NCBI GenBank assembly: GCA_036873755.1 | Contig: JAVTVY010017254.1 | Coordinates: 1-64,000, forward strand | Length of the DNA: 64,000 nt | Direction of reading: 5' to 3' | Source of the DNA: Hanleya hanleyi | Lineage: Eukaryota; Mollusca; Polyplacophora; Lepidopleurida; Hanleyidae | In this document: piece by piece, positions 45,565-57,460 of the stretch | Layout of the letters: every line of letters begins with the position of its first letter | How positions within the stretch are numbered: position 1 is the stretch's first letter | The notes under the pieces: generated by a model | What the model saw: the letters and a program-made list of their open reading frames with translations, nothing else | Database searches by the model: none | What the model was told of the DNA's origin: nothing | Program-made: the position numbers and the translations under genes

Positions 45565-48500
45565 GTTAGTAAGTGATTGAGATTACTGTACAAGAACTAG
45601 GAAATGAGACTATTAATGGATAAATTTGCTTTTGTGTCATCACAATTCTTATAGACAAGAATACTTAGATGGATAGACTGAAATAGATATATTCAAATAA
45701 ATTATATTTAAGTTTACATTCCAACACAGTTGTTGCATGAACTATCTTAGAAAGGCTTTCAAAAGTTGATGCAGTTACATTGTACATGTATGTAGCCTTA
45801 ACTAAAAGCTAGGCTGTCTTATGGATAATAAGGATTAAGGATTATTGCAATAAAGAAGTTGTTATCCATAAACTAGCAACTTGATGGAATGGTGAGCTCT
45901 TTTGCAATATTTGGAGAATTTGTTGTTTATGAACCTAAAATAGCTTGTACAGTTTATATCTCTGATAATGATGATGTAACACATTCGTCATGCTCCTACC
46001 ATTCATACTTTCAGCTGGTCTACTTGCTAAAGCCAAAGGTCTGGCTATTCTGACGGTGGTAAAAGCTGGATTTCTTGTCACTGCTCGAGGGGGCAGTGGG
46101 ATTGTCATTGCTAAACTAGAGGATGGAAGTAAGTATGATCACAATTCTGATTACAATTTGCTAGTGTTATTACAATTAAAATGAGGATATTTTCAGAATG
46201 TCAATGTCTATCCCAAAACTGCTTCCAGGACTCCCAAGCCCATGGACTCCTATTTGATGCTATCCTGTGAATTGCAAATCTATCTACTTCTGCTTTATCA
46301 TGTACTATTTCGACTATCAAAATCTACTACTGATAAATTCCACTACTGGTAATTTCATTACCAGTAGTTGATTTTGATGGTCTAAATCTTGCAATGGGTC
46401 GCCAGCCAAACTAGGTGGCGCTAGTGCTTCAACAGGTAAAGAAGACATGGCATCATAAAACGAACAATTATAACATCACCACATTATGACATTGCCTTTG
46501 TGACGTCAACAAAAACGACATGGGCAGGTGCCATTTACCTCTTGATACATGTAGCCACCTGACTTCAGTTCGAGCTGGCGAACCCCATTCACAGGATAGC
46601 ATCAAATAGGAGTCCTTGATAAAGAAAAATATATAAACAAAGCAGTTTCAGGGTACATAAAATCATAAAATATTAATTATCTCCCTTGATATGATAAATA
46701 AATTCATCAGCTTATCTCCCTTGATGTGATTTGACTGATACACATGTATAAGTTATCTCTCTTGATGTGATATTATATGAGATATAGATTATCTCCCTTC
46801 AGGTGCTGGATAAAGAAAACTTCCGTAATGGACTGAAAATCCCCCAAAATTATCATTAGTTATCTCCCTTGATGTGCTAATTGTATTACCGGTATTGTGA
46901 AACAGTGAACTGGTATAAGGTTTCAGTCTAATATAACGTAGTAAATGTTCCTACATTTGAAAGTTAGCTCTTTTAAATTATTTCATATTTTTATATTCCA
47001 AAATAAATTGTTTGTATTTAGACCTAGTATATCAATCTGCTTTCTCAATTCATAAAATGTCCAGAGTATGTAGGCGGCAAATTATAATATGCTTTTCTTT
47101 CATTTTTGTCTTTCAAATAATTAGAGAAAAAAATCACTGTTGTTTGCAATTACAGACTGGTCTGCCCCTTCTGCACTTGGAATCGCAGGTTTAGGGGGCG
47201 GCTTTGAAATCGGAGCTGAGGTAAGTTAATATACTACCACAGACATCATACTATAAAAGGAAACAACTATGTCACCATGAATTGCTGTTCAAAGTTGTAA
47301 ATATACACATTGTCCTGAGTTATATCCAGGTTTTATATGCGGGTGTATTATTGAGCCAGAATCATTCCCATTGTCATATTTTTGCATAGGTGACAGATTT
47401 TGTGATCATACTGAACTCCAGGGCGGCAGTGGAAGCTTTCTCTAAGGGAGGTAACCTCACACTGGGCGGTAACTTCACGATTGCAGCTGGACCATTAGGT
47501 AGGAATCTGGAAGCTGATGTGGCCATAAGAAGTCCGGCAGCTATGTATACCTACTCCAAGACGAAGGGAATATTTGCTGGCATATCCATTGAAGGCAGTG
47601 GATTGATTGAACGTAAAGATGCCAACAGGAAGTGAGTTTTTTTTGCTAATATCGAGTCAACAGAATAACACTCCCTGATCTAGGCAAGAAGTTGATGATG
47701 CCTAAATTATACATTTCTTTCATAAAGGGAGTTGAATACTACATGTTTTAACCTTGAGTTATAGTTGCTGGTGTACTAGATTTACAACTATGTATGACTT
47801 GACGATTGTTTATCAGTTTCTCAAATCTATCCTTATACAATTGTGCCAATTGACTCTAGATGCTTGCTTTCATACTTGGAAATAGCAAAAGTGTGTGTTT
47901 CTGGTAAAAAGTCTCATTTCCTCTATGATACATCAATGTTGATGCTGGCCTCCATGTATGATACCACTGTATATGTCATGTCATTGTCATGATTTTGGAC
48001 TAGAATTTCTCATTATACTTGTGTAGGTTTTATGCAAGTGAAGACATTCGGGCCTATCAGATTCTGTCTGGGACCGTGCCACCTCCTGTAGAGTGTGCAG
48101 CCCTGTACGAGGTCCTCAATAAACATGAAGAGATGGCAGAGAGGGCGCTAGAGGAACTGGCCAAACACCAGGCCAGGAAACATGCTCATGCGGCCACCTC
48201 AGAAAAAAGTGGATCACGTTTCTCTGTAAGTCAGAAGTGTTAGTACTAAGTTGGTAAACCGGTTCATTTCACAGATAATGTCACTGTCATTGGGGTGGTA
48301 GGGGGACATCTTGAAAAAAATTCTATCATATGGGCAGATTTTTTAGTGTTTATCTGTGACTTAATCTGTTTATACATAAATTCTAGAACCACATTATAAT
48401 GTGCCATATCTAACAATCTCACAATTCTATAATACTGAGGACCTAACACAGTACGATTCTAATTCTCCTAAATAATCTTTTCCAGATCAGGCATGTATAT

Positions 48501-51500
48501 TTGCGATAGAATAGGATGGAAAATTTCTTGAATAGGAGGGTCTTAATTTTTTCATCCGACAAAGAACAATATATGTACATACATCATGCACATTGAAATA
48601 CCAGAGCTAGGAGTTGATGGAGAGGTGTTCTTCCCAGTTCCTGGTTTCACAATGCATCAATGACAGATACCACTAGGTCAGCAAACAGACATTCAGCCAT
48701 CTTCTAGGGCTTGAAATAGTGGTCCACATATAGCTAATAGTACTACTCGATCACCAATCATGCTCATTCAGCCACTTTGGAGAGCTTAAAAATCTGCAAG
48801 ATGAACTTCTCCTTTCATCCTTTCATGGCAGTAATCTAGTGGGTCCTGCTTATTTCTGAGTTTGAGGATTAGCCACACTACAGAGGTATCTGGTAATATA
48901 TGATCTGTGTAGACGCTTACAAAATGATTGATCAGAGTTTAACCAATATTTGCTTTCCTCAGAGTTTCAGTTTTAGATCAAAGCAGCCCTCTAGCTCGAA
49001 AAAGGATACTGAAAGTCCAACTCCCAAGATTGTCACGACAAGGACCATCCGTTCACGTGTGGAGCAATCCAAACAGGCTCAGGGTGAGAGTAAGCGAACA
49101 GTCACCACTACCACCAGTACGACAACAGTGAAATCAGATGGAAAACCTACCCCCAAGACCTCTTACACAGTCAGCAGTAAGTCTCGGGATAGGATGGTAG
49201 TAAGAGTCGGTGGGGGGGGGGGGGGGACTGGCAATATTAAGGCAATTTTTCACCTCGACATGACGTTGAAAGCATGTTCGCAATGAAGAAAAACTTCAAA
49301 TCCACACTATTCAGTATGTCCACTACAATATTTCAGAATATCATTTATGAGTTTTAGCAAATAAATTATCCAACTTATGTAACCGTTTCCATGCTTATTG
49401 TTTAGTTTTTCAGTAGAGATTATGCACAATGCTCAAATGGGGGACAGGTTTATTATTGGAAGAAGTAAATCATGTGGACATTATTATCTGATCATCTCCT
49501 ATGGTAAATCTCTACACAGTGCATACTGTGATTGTTCATGGGTTGAAATTTATATGATTGTACGTTATAGGTAATCTTAGAGATATGCCGGACCTGCCTC
49601 AGGATCCCAATGAACAAGCTATGCTGGTCAGGGCCCTGTATATATACTCTGCACTGAAGCCATATGATCTTACACTTCACCCAGGTATGAGGGTACATAT
49701 CTAGTGGAATCCAACTAAAATGTTCTCACATTCTCATTCTCTTATATATATAGTCATTTTTACCCCTCAGCCAAAATTGGCCTTGTGATATACAATCATC
49801 TGTACATCTGCCTGTCTTTATATCTGTTTTCTTATTATCTCCATATCTCAAGAATGGCTATTATTGCCTAGGCTCAATAAATTTACATCACACATGTATA
49901 TAGCCACAGACCAGAATCATATGATATCGAAAATGGTCAACATGGATCTGTTGCATGTTGAATTTCTTATCTCCATATCTCCAAAATGATTATGACTAGA
50001 CTCACTAAATTACATCACATGTGTATGCGGTCATAGAGCAGAAGCATATATGTCCATTTATTGAGGATCACCAGGGCTGTATCTAGGAATTTTTTGCAAA
50101 TTCCGATCCCAAACTTCCAGTTCCCATTCGTAATTCATTATTGAGGGTCCAATTTTCATTAGTGAATTTTTGGCACAAATAATTTGTGATCAATCACAAA
50201 ATAGAGTTTTAATTCCCATTATGAAAATGGTCATCGGCGTCAGGTACCTAAGATCGATATCTACCATTAAATTCATAGCCATTCCATCGAAATTCATTGA
50301 GAATAGGTAGAAGTATCGTCTACGATATTTCATTTGCCCAAGTGGAAAACGGTTATTGGTCAGTGTTTCCAATACCGTTTTCCAACTCTTATCGCAGCAA
50401 CCGAATTTCCAGAAAAACATTTAGCTATGGTCAATAAATGAAATCACATACCTTTTTTGTGACTGGATTACAAATTCAACCAAATGGAAATTGTGTTACA
50501 TGGCTGTTAGTAAAAATATATTCGCATGTTGACCTGGACTGGCTTCGTGAGCGTCGTGATTGGCTAAATGAAATTATCTATACCTATCTATGTAGCTGGG
50601 CTTCATCAAGACAGGCGATATCCAACATCGCGCTTCCTAGCTCTGATGTTACTCCAAGCCCAGGTGCCCCATGGATAAACTACGCCCAATGTATTCTTTA
50701 AACTAAAAGGTGTAGTCTCAACTTTGCCCTGAGTTGACTATAGAAAATGAAATTGGGTCATTCCAATTAAAAAATATTCACCCTCCAAAGATATAAATAT
50801 TATTTTCATGCTGGCCCAATGCCATTTTTCTTCCTCCTTGCGCCCTACACCTTCTAGATTGAAGCAAATAACAGAAGTAACTTCATCAGTGGGGGGTGGG
50901 GAATCTTGATCTGAGGAGTTGGAAAGCACTACATGTATATTTATTTTGGATATCGCCTGTCCTGATGAATCCGAACTAGTTCAGATCAAATGGATGCGAG
51001 TATATTTTTACCAAGGCAGCATATCTAGTCAAATTTTGTAATCAAGTCACACGGTATACCGATATGTAGTTTGAATTTTTATCACAGCTATACAGTTTTC
51101 TTGAAATTCGTTATCCAGCGAAGGGAAATACTGACCAATAACCAGTTTTCGTTTTCCGTTTAGGTGAATGAAAAAGGGTACATGGTACTTCTAAATGAAT
51201 TTCATAGAACAAAAATGGGTTTGACTGTAGATATTGATCTTATAGATAGATACCTGATGCTGATAGATGGTAGATATTGATCTTATAGATAGATACCTGA
51301 TGCTGATAGATGGTAGATATTGATCTTATAGATAGATACCTGATGCTGATAGATGGTAGATATTGATCTTATAGATAGGTACCTGATGCTGATAGATGGT
51401 AGATATTGATCTTATAGATAGATACCTGATGCTGATAGATGGTAGATATTGATCTTATAGATAGGTACCTGATGCTGATAGATGGTAGATATTGATCTTA

Positions 51501-53926
51501 TAGATAGATACCTGATGCTGATAGATGGTAGATATTGATCTTATAGATAGGTACCTGATGCTGATAGATGGTAGATATTGATCTTATAGATAGATACCTG
51601 ATGCTGATAGATGGTAGATATTGATCATATAGATAGATACCTGATGCTGATAGATGGTAGATATTGATCTTATAGATAGATACCTGATGCTGATAGATGG
51701 TAGATATTGATCTTATAGATAGATACCTGATGCTGATAGATGGTAGATATTGATCTTATAGATAGATACCTGATGCTGATAGATGGTAGATATTGATCTT
51801 ATAGATAGGTACCTGATGCTGATAGATGGTAGATATTGATCTTATAGATAGGTACCTGATGCTGATAGATGGTAGATATTGATCTTATAGATAGATACCT
51901 GATGCTGATAGATGGTAGATATTGATCTTATAGATAGGTACCTGATGCTGATAGATGGTAGATATTGATCTTATAGATAGATACCTGATGATAGATGGTA
52001 GATATTGATCTATAGATAGGTACCTGATGCTGATAGATGGTAGATATTGGATCTTATAGATAGATATTCGATGCTATTAGATGCAGAGATATTGATCTTA
52101 TAGATAGATACCTGATGCTGATAGATGGTAGATATTGATCTATAGACAGTATTACCTTACGCGATAGATGGTAGATATTGATCTTATAGATAGATACCTC
52201 GATGCTGATAGATGGTAGATATTGATCTTATAGATAGATACCTGATGATATTGCAGATATTGGGATCTTATAGATAGGATACCTGATGCTGATAGATGGT
52301 AGATATTGACTTTATATAGATAGATACCGATGCCATAGATGGTAGATATTGATCTTATAGATAGATAATTTGATGCTGATAGATGGTAGATATTGATCTT
52401 ATAGATAGATATCTGATGCTGATAGATGGTAGATATTGATCTTATAGATAGATACCTGATGCTGATAGATGGTAGATATTGATCTTATAGATAGATACCT
52501 GATGCTGATAGATGGTAGATATTGATCTTATAGATAGATACCTGATGCTGATAGATGGTAGATATTGATCTTATAGATAGATACCTGATGCTGATAGATA
52601 TTGATCTTATAGATAGATATCTGATGCTGATAGATGGTAGATATTGATCTTATAGATAGATACCTGATGCTGATAGATGGTAGATATTGATCTTATAGAT
52701 AGATACCTGATGCTGATAGATGGTAGATATTGATCATATAGATAGATACCTGATGCTGATAGATGGTAGATATTGATCTTATAGATAGATACCTGATGCT
52801 GATAGATGGTAGATATTGATCATATAGATAGATACCTGATGCTGATAGATGGTAGATATTGATCTTATAGATAGATACCTGATGCTGATAGATGGTAGAT
52901 ATTGATCTTATAGATAGATACCTGATGCTGATAGATGGTAGATATTGATCTTATAGATAGATACCTGATGCTGATAGATGGTAGATATTGATCTTATAGA
53001 TAGGTACCTGATGCTGATAGATGGTAGATATTGATCTTATAGATAGATACTCTTGATGCTGATAGATGGTAGATATTGATCTTATAGATAGATACCTGAT
53101 GCTGATAGATGGTAGATATTGATCTTATAGATAGATACCTGATGCTGATAGATGGTAGATATTGATCTTATAGATAGATACCTGATGCTGATAGATGGTA
53201 GATATTGATCTTATAGATAGATACCTGATGCTGATAGATATTGATCTTATAGATAGATATCTGATGCTGATAGATGGTAGATATTGATCTTATAGATAGA
53301 TACCTGATGCTGATAGATGGTAGATATTGATCTTATAGATAGATACCTGATGCTGATAGATGGTAGATATTGATCATATAGATAGATACCTGATGCTGAT
53401 AGATGGTAGATATTGATCTTATAGATAGATACCTGATGCTGATAGATGGTAGATATTGATCTTATAGATAGATACCTGATGCTGATGACCATTTTTTTAA
53501 TGGGAATAGATGTTACTATTCGCAAACCGTCAACGGTATTGAAATTTTAACCGATAACCATTTTGCATTTGAGTAAACAACAAACAAAAAAGGCAAGTGA
53601 ACTTGTTTTCAGGTTCCATTGATGAAACTAAAATTGAATTAACAGACGATACACAAACCGTTCTTGTTATCGCTGTCAAACATGTCAAAGAAAGCTTCTG
53701 CATATGGTTAATTAAGTTTTTGAGACTTGAAACTGATAATATCTGTGCATATGACTAAGATATTAATATAATTGACCATTTTGTGAATATTTCTGCAGGA
53801 GATGTGATAACAGTGCTGACATACACAGACAGTCAGAACGACTGGTGGGAAGGTGTGCTCAACGGGAAGACGGGAATATTCCCAGCCAATTATGTAGAGA
53901 TTCTTACCAGACATCAGATAGGATAA
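45450..53926 (+). CDS. SH3YL1: SH3 domain-containing YSC84-like protein 1 (SYLF + SH3)
   Basis: Coding exons: 45450-45564, 46015-46128, 47156-47220, 47390-47631, 48027-48225, 48963-49176, 49571-49684, 53799-53926. They join in frame at GT/AG sites to 1191 nt (396 aa plus TAA). The start ATG is in a strong context (gtcaccatgg). Residues 1 to about 205 form the SYLF/Ysc84 domain (SEAKKAAKILREFT, KAKGLAILTVVKAGFLVTAR, GGNLTLGGNFTIAAGPLGRN). A Ser/Thr-rich linker follows (about 245-330). An SH3 domain ends the protein (ALYIY 338-342, WW 370-371, PANY 383-386). Family proteins bind phosphoinositides and act in membrane ruffling and actin control. The linker is longer than in the vertebrate protein (about 340 aa). 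Intron 7 is unusually large and repeat-filled. Confidence 0.97.
46015..46128 (+). CDS. SH3YL1: SH3YL1 coding exon 2
   Basis: Acceptor actttcag and donor gtaagtat. Encodes AGLLAKAKGLAILTVVKAGF and RGGSGIVIAKLEDG, the lipid-binding core. Phases 1 and 1. Confidence 0.96.
46244..46615. mobile_element. MITE in SH3YL1 intron 2
   Basis: The 29-bp inverted ends begin ggactcctatttgatgctat (46244-46272 and 46587-46615). The interior holds a nested hairpin, actactggtaat...attaccagtagt, near 46340-46370. No clear target duplication was seen and no coding capacity exists. Confidence 0.78.
46670..46880. repeat. Repeated 'ttatctcccttgatgtgat' motifs in intron 2
   Basis: Five copies of ttatctcccttgatgtgat or close variants are spaced 35-80 bp apart. 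The core is a common dispersed motif in gastropod DNA. Confidence 0.65.
47156..47220 (+). CDS. SH3YL1: SH3YL1 coding exon 3
   Basis: A 65-nt exon between aattacag and gtaagtt. Encodes WSAPSALGIAGLGGGFEIGA plus E. Small size is compensated by perfect family match. Confidence 0.95.
47390..47631 (+). CDS. SH3YL1: SH3YL1 coding exon 4
   Basis: Acceptor tgcatag and donor gtgagt. Encodes VTDFVIILNSRAAVEAFSKG through SIEGSGLIERKDANR, the second half of the SYLF domain. Confidence 0.96.
48027..48225 (+). CDS. SH3YL1: SH3YL1 coding exon 5
   Basis: Acceptor ttgtgtag and donor gtaagt. Encodes FYASEDIRAYQILSGTVPPP, the SYLF C-terminal end, then a charged helix-like stretch EEMAERALEELAKHQARKHA. Confidence 0.95.
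48963..49176 (+). CDS. SH3YL1: SH3YL1 coding exon 6 (linker)
   Basis: Acceptor tttcctcag and donor gtaagtc. Encodes a Ser/Thr/Lys-rich linker (KQPSSSKKDTESPTPKIVTT, TVTTTTSTTTVKSDGKPTPK). This part is poorly conserved. It is supported by phase compatibility with exons 5 and 7. Confidence 0.85.
49571..49684 (+). CDS. SH3YL1: SH3YL1 coding exon 7
   Basis: Acceptor gttatag and donor gtatgagg. Encodes NLRDMPDLPQDPNEQAMLVR, then the first SH3 strand ALYIYSALKPYDLTLHP. The SH3 domain is split by the next intron within the G-D pair. Confidence 0.95.
50212..53507. mobile_element. Inverted-repeat element in SH3YL1 intron 7, one arm expanded
   Basis: The left arm (50212-50425) is inverted relative to the right arm (about 51085-51226 plus 53488-53507): complement gaccaataaccgttttccac against gaccaataaccagttttcg, and complement gatgaccattttcataatgg against gatgaccatttttttaatgg. 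The left arm holds a single copy of the sequence that has become the minisatellite in the right arm (gtagatatcgatcttaggta, cctgacgccgatgacc). The loop (50430-51080) shows no gene. Confidence 0.75.
51227..53487. repeat. 43-bp minisatellite, about 52 copies
   Basis: The unit, gatagatacctgatgctgat plus agatggtagatattgatctt plus ata, repeats in tandem. Variants include gataggtacc, gatcatatag, and a 36-bp short unit at about 52592 and 53232. The stretch 51985-52380 is full of small indels. It lies wholly in SH3YL1 intron 7, about 300 bp upstream of the last exon. Confidence 0.97.
53799..53926 (+). CDS. SH3YL1: SH3YL1 coding exon 8 (terminal)
   Basis: Acceptor tttctgcag. Encodes DVITVLTYTDSQNDWWEGVL and NGKTGIFPANYVEIL, completing the SH3 domain, then TRHQIG and TAA. 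Confidence 0.97.
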
Positions 53927-54485
53927 CCTCTACTCACCAGCCATCACAACCATACACAATGGTTTCTCTTTCCTCATTGATCATCATGTAAGTCAAGGTG
54001 TGATAGCAATGATATTTAGAGTGGAATGTGCGCATGAGATAGTGCTGTGACCAATCACGTGGTAGAAGGGTGATTTCTTCTCTCACAGCATGGGATGATT
54101 ATTCAGGAAAGGCAATTAAATGGTGCTCACAGAGAAATTATTTCTGTTCAGATTATTATGTCTGATTGAAGCCTTGTCTTGCCTTGCAATTCAACAAAGT
54201 TTTCTTCATAATTGTTTTGAGGACAAAAAGTGATACCTGTTGTACCAGTTCTGATAGTCTTGTAGGTTGATTCCACTTGGGCATAAATCATCTTGTTAGA
54301 GAATGCATTCTCCAAGGTGGTAGTCACAATGTTGGAGAGCTTATTTGTCTATCAGAGTTATGAGTTCTGCAGTCATTGTATCTGCTGACTTAATTGGCCA
54401 AGATGTCCACATGCACGATTACTTCATCATGTACATTGACTATCATGCAATGTTACTTCACTGACCAAACACAACTGGGTGGTGC

Positions 54486-54560
54486 TTAGTTGGTTCGTCG
54501 TGATATAGCTGAAATATTGTTGAAAGCGATGTTAAATTCTATTCACTCACTCACTTACTT
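54486..54560 (+). mobile_element. SINE tail fragment
   Basis: cgtgatatagctgaaatatt followed by gttgaaagcgatgttaaatt and cactcactcactt. The body is truncated. Confidence 0.75.
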
Positions 54561-55519
54561 CACTGACCATCACAAAGATACACAGATGAGTAGAGGATCC
54601 TTGAAACGTGAATTTTGCCATATGCAGCCTGGGCCATATAGTGTGGTCAGTCCATACAGACTTGGCCAGCTAAAGATTCAGATGATTCAAGTTTTTTGGT
54701 AACTCACTAAATTTTTAGGTTATTTTTTGTCCTCTTCATGTGCTGTCTTCATTTTTGTTGCACATTTGACTACTTATTCGAGTGTGATTCTGTATGTATT
54801 TGGCTTTAGTAGGACTTGAAGCATGAAATGTATTAACAATTTTGAACTAATATTTTATATTAGACTTGTGTACAGCTAGAGAGATTGACTATGATTGAGA
54901 GGAAGCTGGCAGAGAGCTGGAATTACTTAACTATACCTGTGTCAGTGCTAAGCTAACCAGATGGATTAATGTACTTAAAACATTGTCTCTCAGAATATTG
55001 GTTTACCTACATGTATCCAGGTCCAAGGAGTAAAGTTGATTATTTGTTCACTATTGCCAATATGTTTAGTAGTTTGATAACTGTCTACACATGGCCATCT
55101 CTGTTCTGGCTAAATGATACAGGTCACACTGTGCTGACTACTTAGTATATATAGTTCCATTTTCACCTTATTGTTCATTTTCATATGTATCCATTTGGTT
55201 AACCATCAAGTTCGTTGACTAGTATGCAATGGTACTCAACAATTTTTTACCCATAACTTCAATGAACAGTTTGTTGTCTTCTTAGAAGTTACTAACATAT
55301 TCATGTAATGATTCTCAGAATACAGAATTAGAAATTTATTTTGTGCTGATTTTTTTTCTGGTACTGGTTCTGTATTTTTTCATGGGTATCCATATGGATA
55401 TTGGAGGTACATCTAATTCAGGGTACCTTCAGGAGGACCAGATAATCAAGGTGGTGCAATGTGGAATGTGACCATATGATATTAAAGATATGCCATAAAT
55501 TCATGGTAAACAAACGGTA

Positions 55520-55735
55520 GATATACAGGCAAGTCCCAGGTTCGTTCCCAGGTCAAGCCACACAATTCCCAGGTTCGTTCCCAGGCCGAGCCATACCAAA
55601 TACTTAAAAAATGGAACTCGTCACTTGGCACTCAGCGGGAAGAGGATATATCAAGGATTGGTTGGCCCGTGTCAGGATATTGTGACTGGATCATCGTGAT
55701 ATGACTGAAACTTTGTTGAAAGCGACATTAAAATC
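55520..55735 (+). mobile_element. SINE with duplicated B-box-like segment
   Basis: cccaggttcgttcccagg occurs twice, resembling a tRNA B box. It is followed by gtgtcaggatattgtgactg (similar to the central segment of the tRNA- and 5S-headed SINEs), then cgtgatatgactgaaacttt and gttgaaagcgacatt. Confidence 0.65.
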
Positions 55736-57460
55736 TGCATGTTGGATAAATATGTTGGAGGTGAATAGATCAAGGGTCACTGAATTTGTCAAAGAAGGCA
55801 ATTCTGTATTTTGAGAAAGCTAATTGTTCAGCTCCAAAATTATACATAGATCTGCAAGTCAATACAAAAATTCACTTCATGTCTACTTTGCCACTTTTCC
55901 ATAAAATAGGGTCGAATGTTGTAGCATCATTATTAGACATTTACAGGGCATCCAATATTTTGCAGAGATCAAGGCCGCACAATGGCGATATATCAGGCGG
56001 TGCCATAAGAAGAACAATTGTTATCCATCTATCTGCATTTTCCAGCTGTTTCTGAGCTTTGTCAAAGGCTAGCTCACTGGTTGCATTTCATGTATAATAT
56101 GTTTTGTATTGGTCATGTAATGGAAATTAATGGTGCTAAGAACACTAATTTCTCAATCACTTCTCAATTATTGTAATTTGTTTTCTATAGCTGAGATTTC
56201 AACCATATGAAAGACATCAACAGTTTAGTATGGTAATGAAAAAATGTTCATGTAATTAGCTAAAGTAGCCTGAATTTAATATTCACATTGCGTAATTTTA
56301 TGCAAGATTCATCATGCTAAGTATAGATGCTACTATATTATACAATTGCCACTGTTGTACAAAATTAACACATGTATATATAATATACAATATCTGTTAA
56401 CAGTACAGAATAAAGTATGTTTTACTTATTTTTATGTTTTTACAGTATTGAACTGGAATAGGTCTAAAATTATCAGAAAAGCACTTCTACATTCGAGTTT
56501 TCCATGATGTTCCAGATATTGAAAGATGATGGATCAAAGTTCCAATGAATTTGTCAGAAAATTAGAGTGAAACCTGTGAATACTGACACCTAGGTAAACT
56601 GACCAACCTCTGAATATCGACATTATCCATGGTCCAAGTTCTTAAAGTTAAACTTAAAGCATTTTGAACCTTGATAAACCAGAACCCTGTCAGGACCAAC
56701 ATTATAAACTGATCCCACACATGGTCAGTATACACAGGTTTCACTCTATAAAGTGCTGACAACTTTTTCTACATTTGTATCATTTCAGTATAAAATAAAT
56801 GGGACCATTTTGTTCACAGGGTTGAGTTCTGTTTTTATTTAGATTCAACATGTCTTGAATTAGTGAAACAACGCCAAAGAACGTGAAATATGATATAAAA
56901 TGATATTATTTATTCAAAGAATCCTTTGGCAAAGTTATATGAAGATTGACCAGAACCAGAAACGTGTTTAATCCACCACTACATGTACCCATTGAATCAG
57001 AGTATTGTGTATAAAAATTGTTCTGCTTCTCATCCATCTTCAGTGTTAGAGATGGAAATACATTGTAGTTTGTTTTTTCACCTCAATATCGGTGATTTTT
57101 AACAAATACTCTACTTCATAGCCCCAGCTACTTTTCCAGAATCGTATTAATGCCTTGTAATTATTCTGAGTACCGATATACAATTGATGTGCTTTACGCT
57201 TACATACATTTCTTTAATAAAGTAATATATATATTTATTTTTTTTGGCACACGAACCGCACATCATGGGGTCCAAAATATCACTATTAGTCCATATCACG
57301 TCCTTTACTGCATGACCTCTCATTAAAGGGCCATGACCCCTAGAGCCCAAACCATATGTTGCCTTATTTGCTCATATGGTACTACTGAATTCCACATAGA
57401 TATTATTGATGAACAAGAATATTTTTACAACATCAACTATGAAAAAGAACAATTTCAACT

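Larger units (their letters stand above)
53927..57455. other. Region downstream of SH3YL1; likely 3' UTR plus spacer
   Basis: No coding sequence is recognised. Candidate polyadenylation signals (aataaa) occur near 56410 and 57214, but no site is convincing. Two SINE tails are listed separately. Confidence 0.4.

Noticed and set aside
49197..49286. Read-through extension of SH3YL1 exon 6 past 49176
   Set aside because: The in-frame extension runs through a poly-G tract, while splicing at gtaagt keeps phase with the SH3 exons.
51227..53487. CRISPR-like array
   Set aside because: The 43-bp units are directly contiguous with no unique spacers, in an animal intron.
53247..53525. 92-codon minus-strand repeat protein
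   Set aside because: It is a read-through of the intronic minisatellite.
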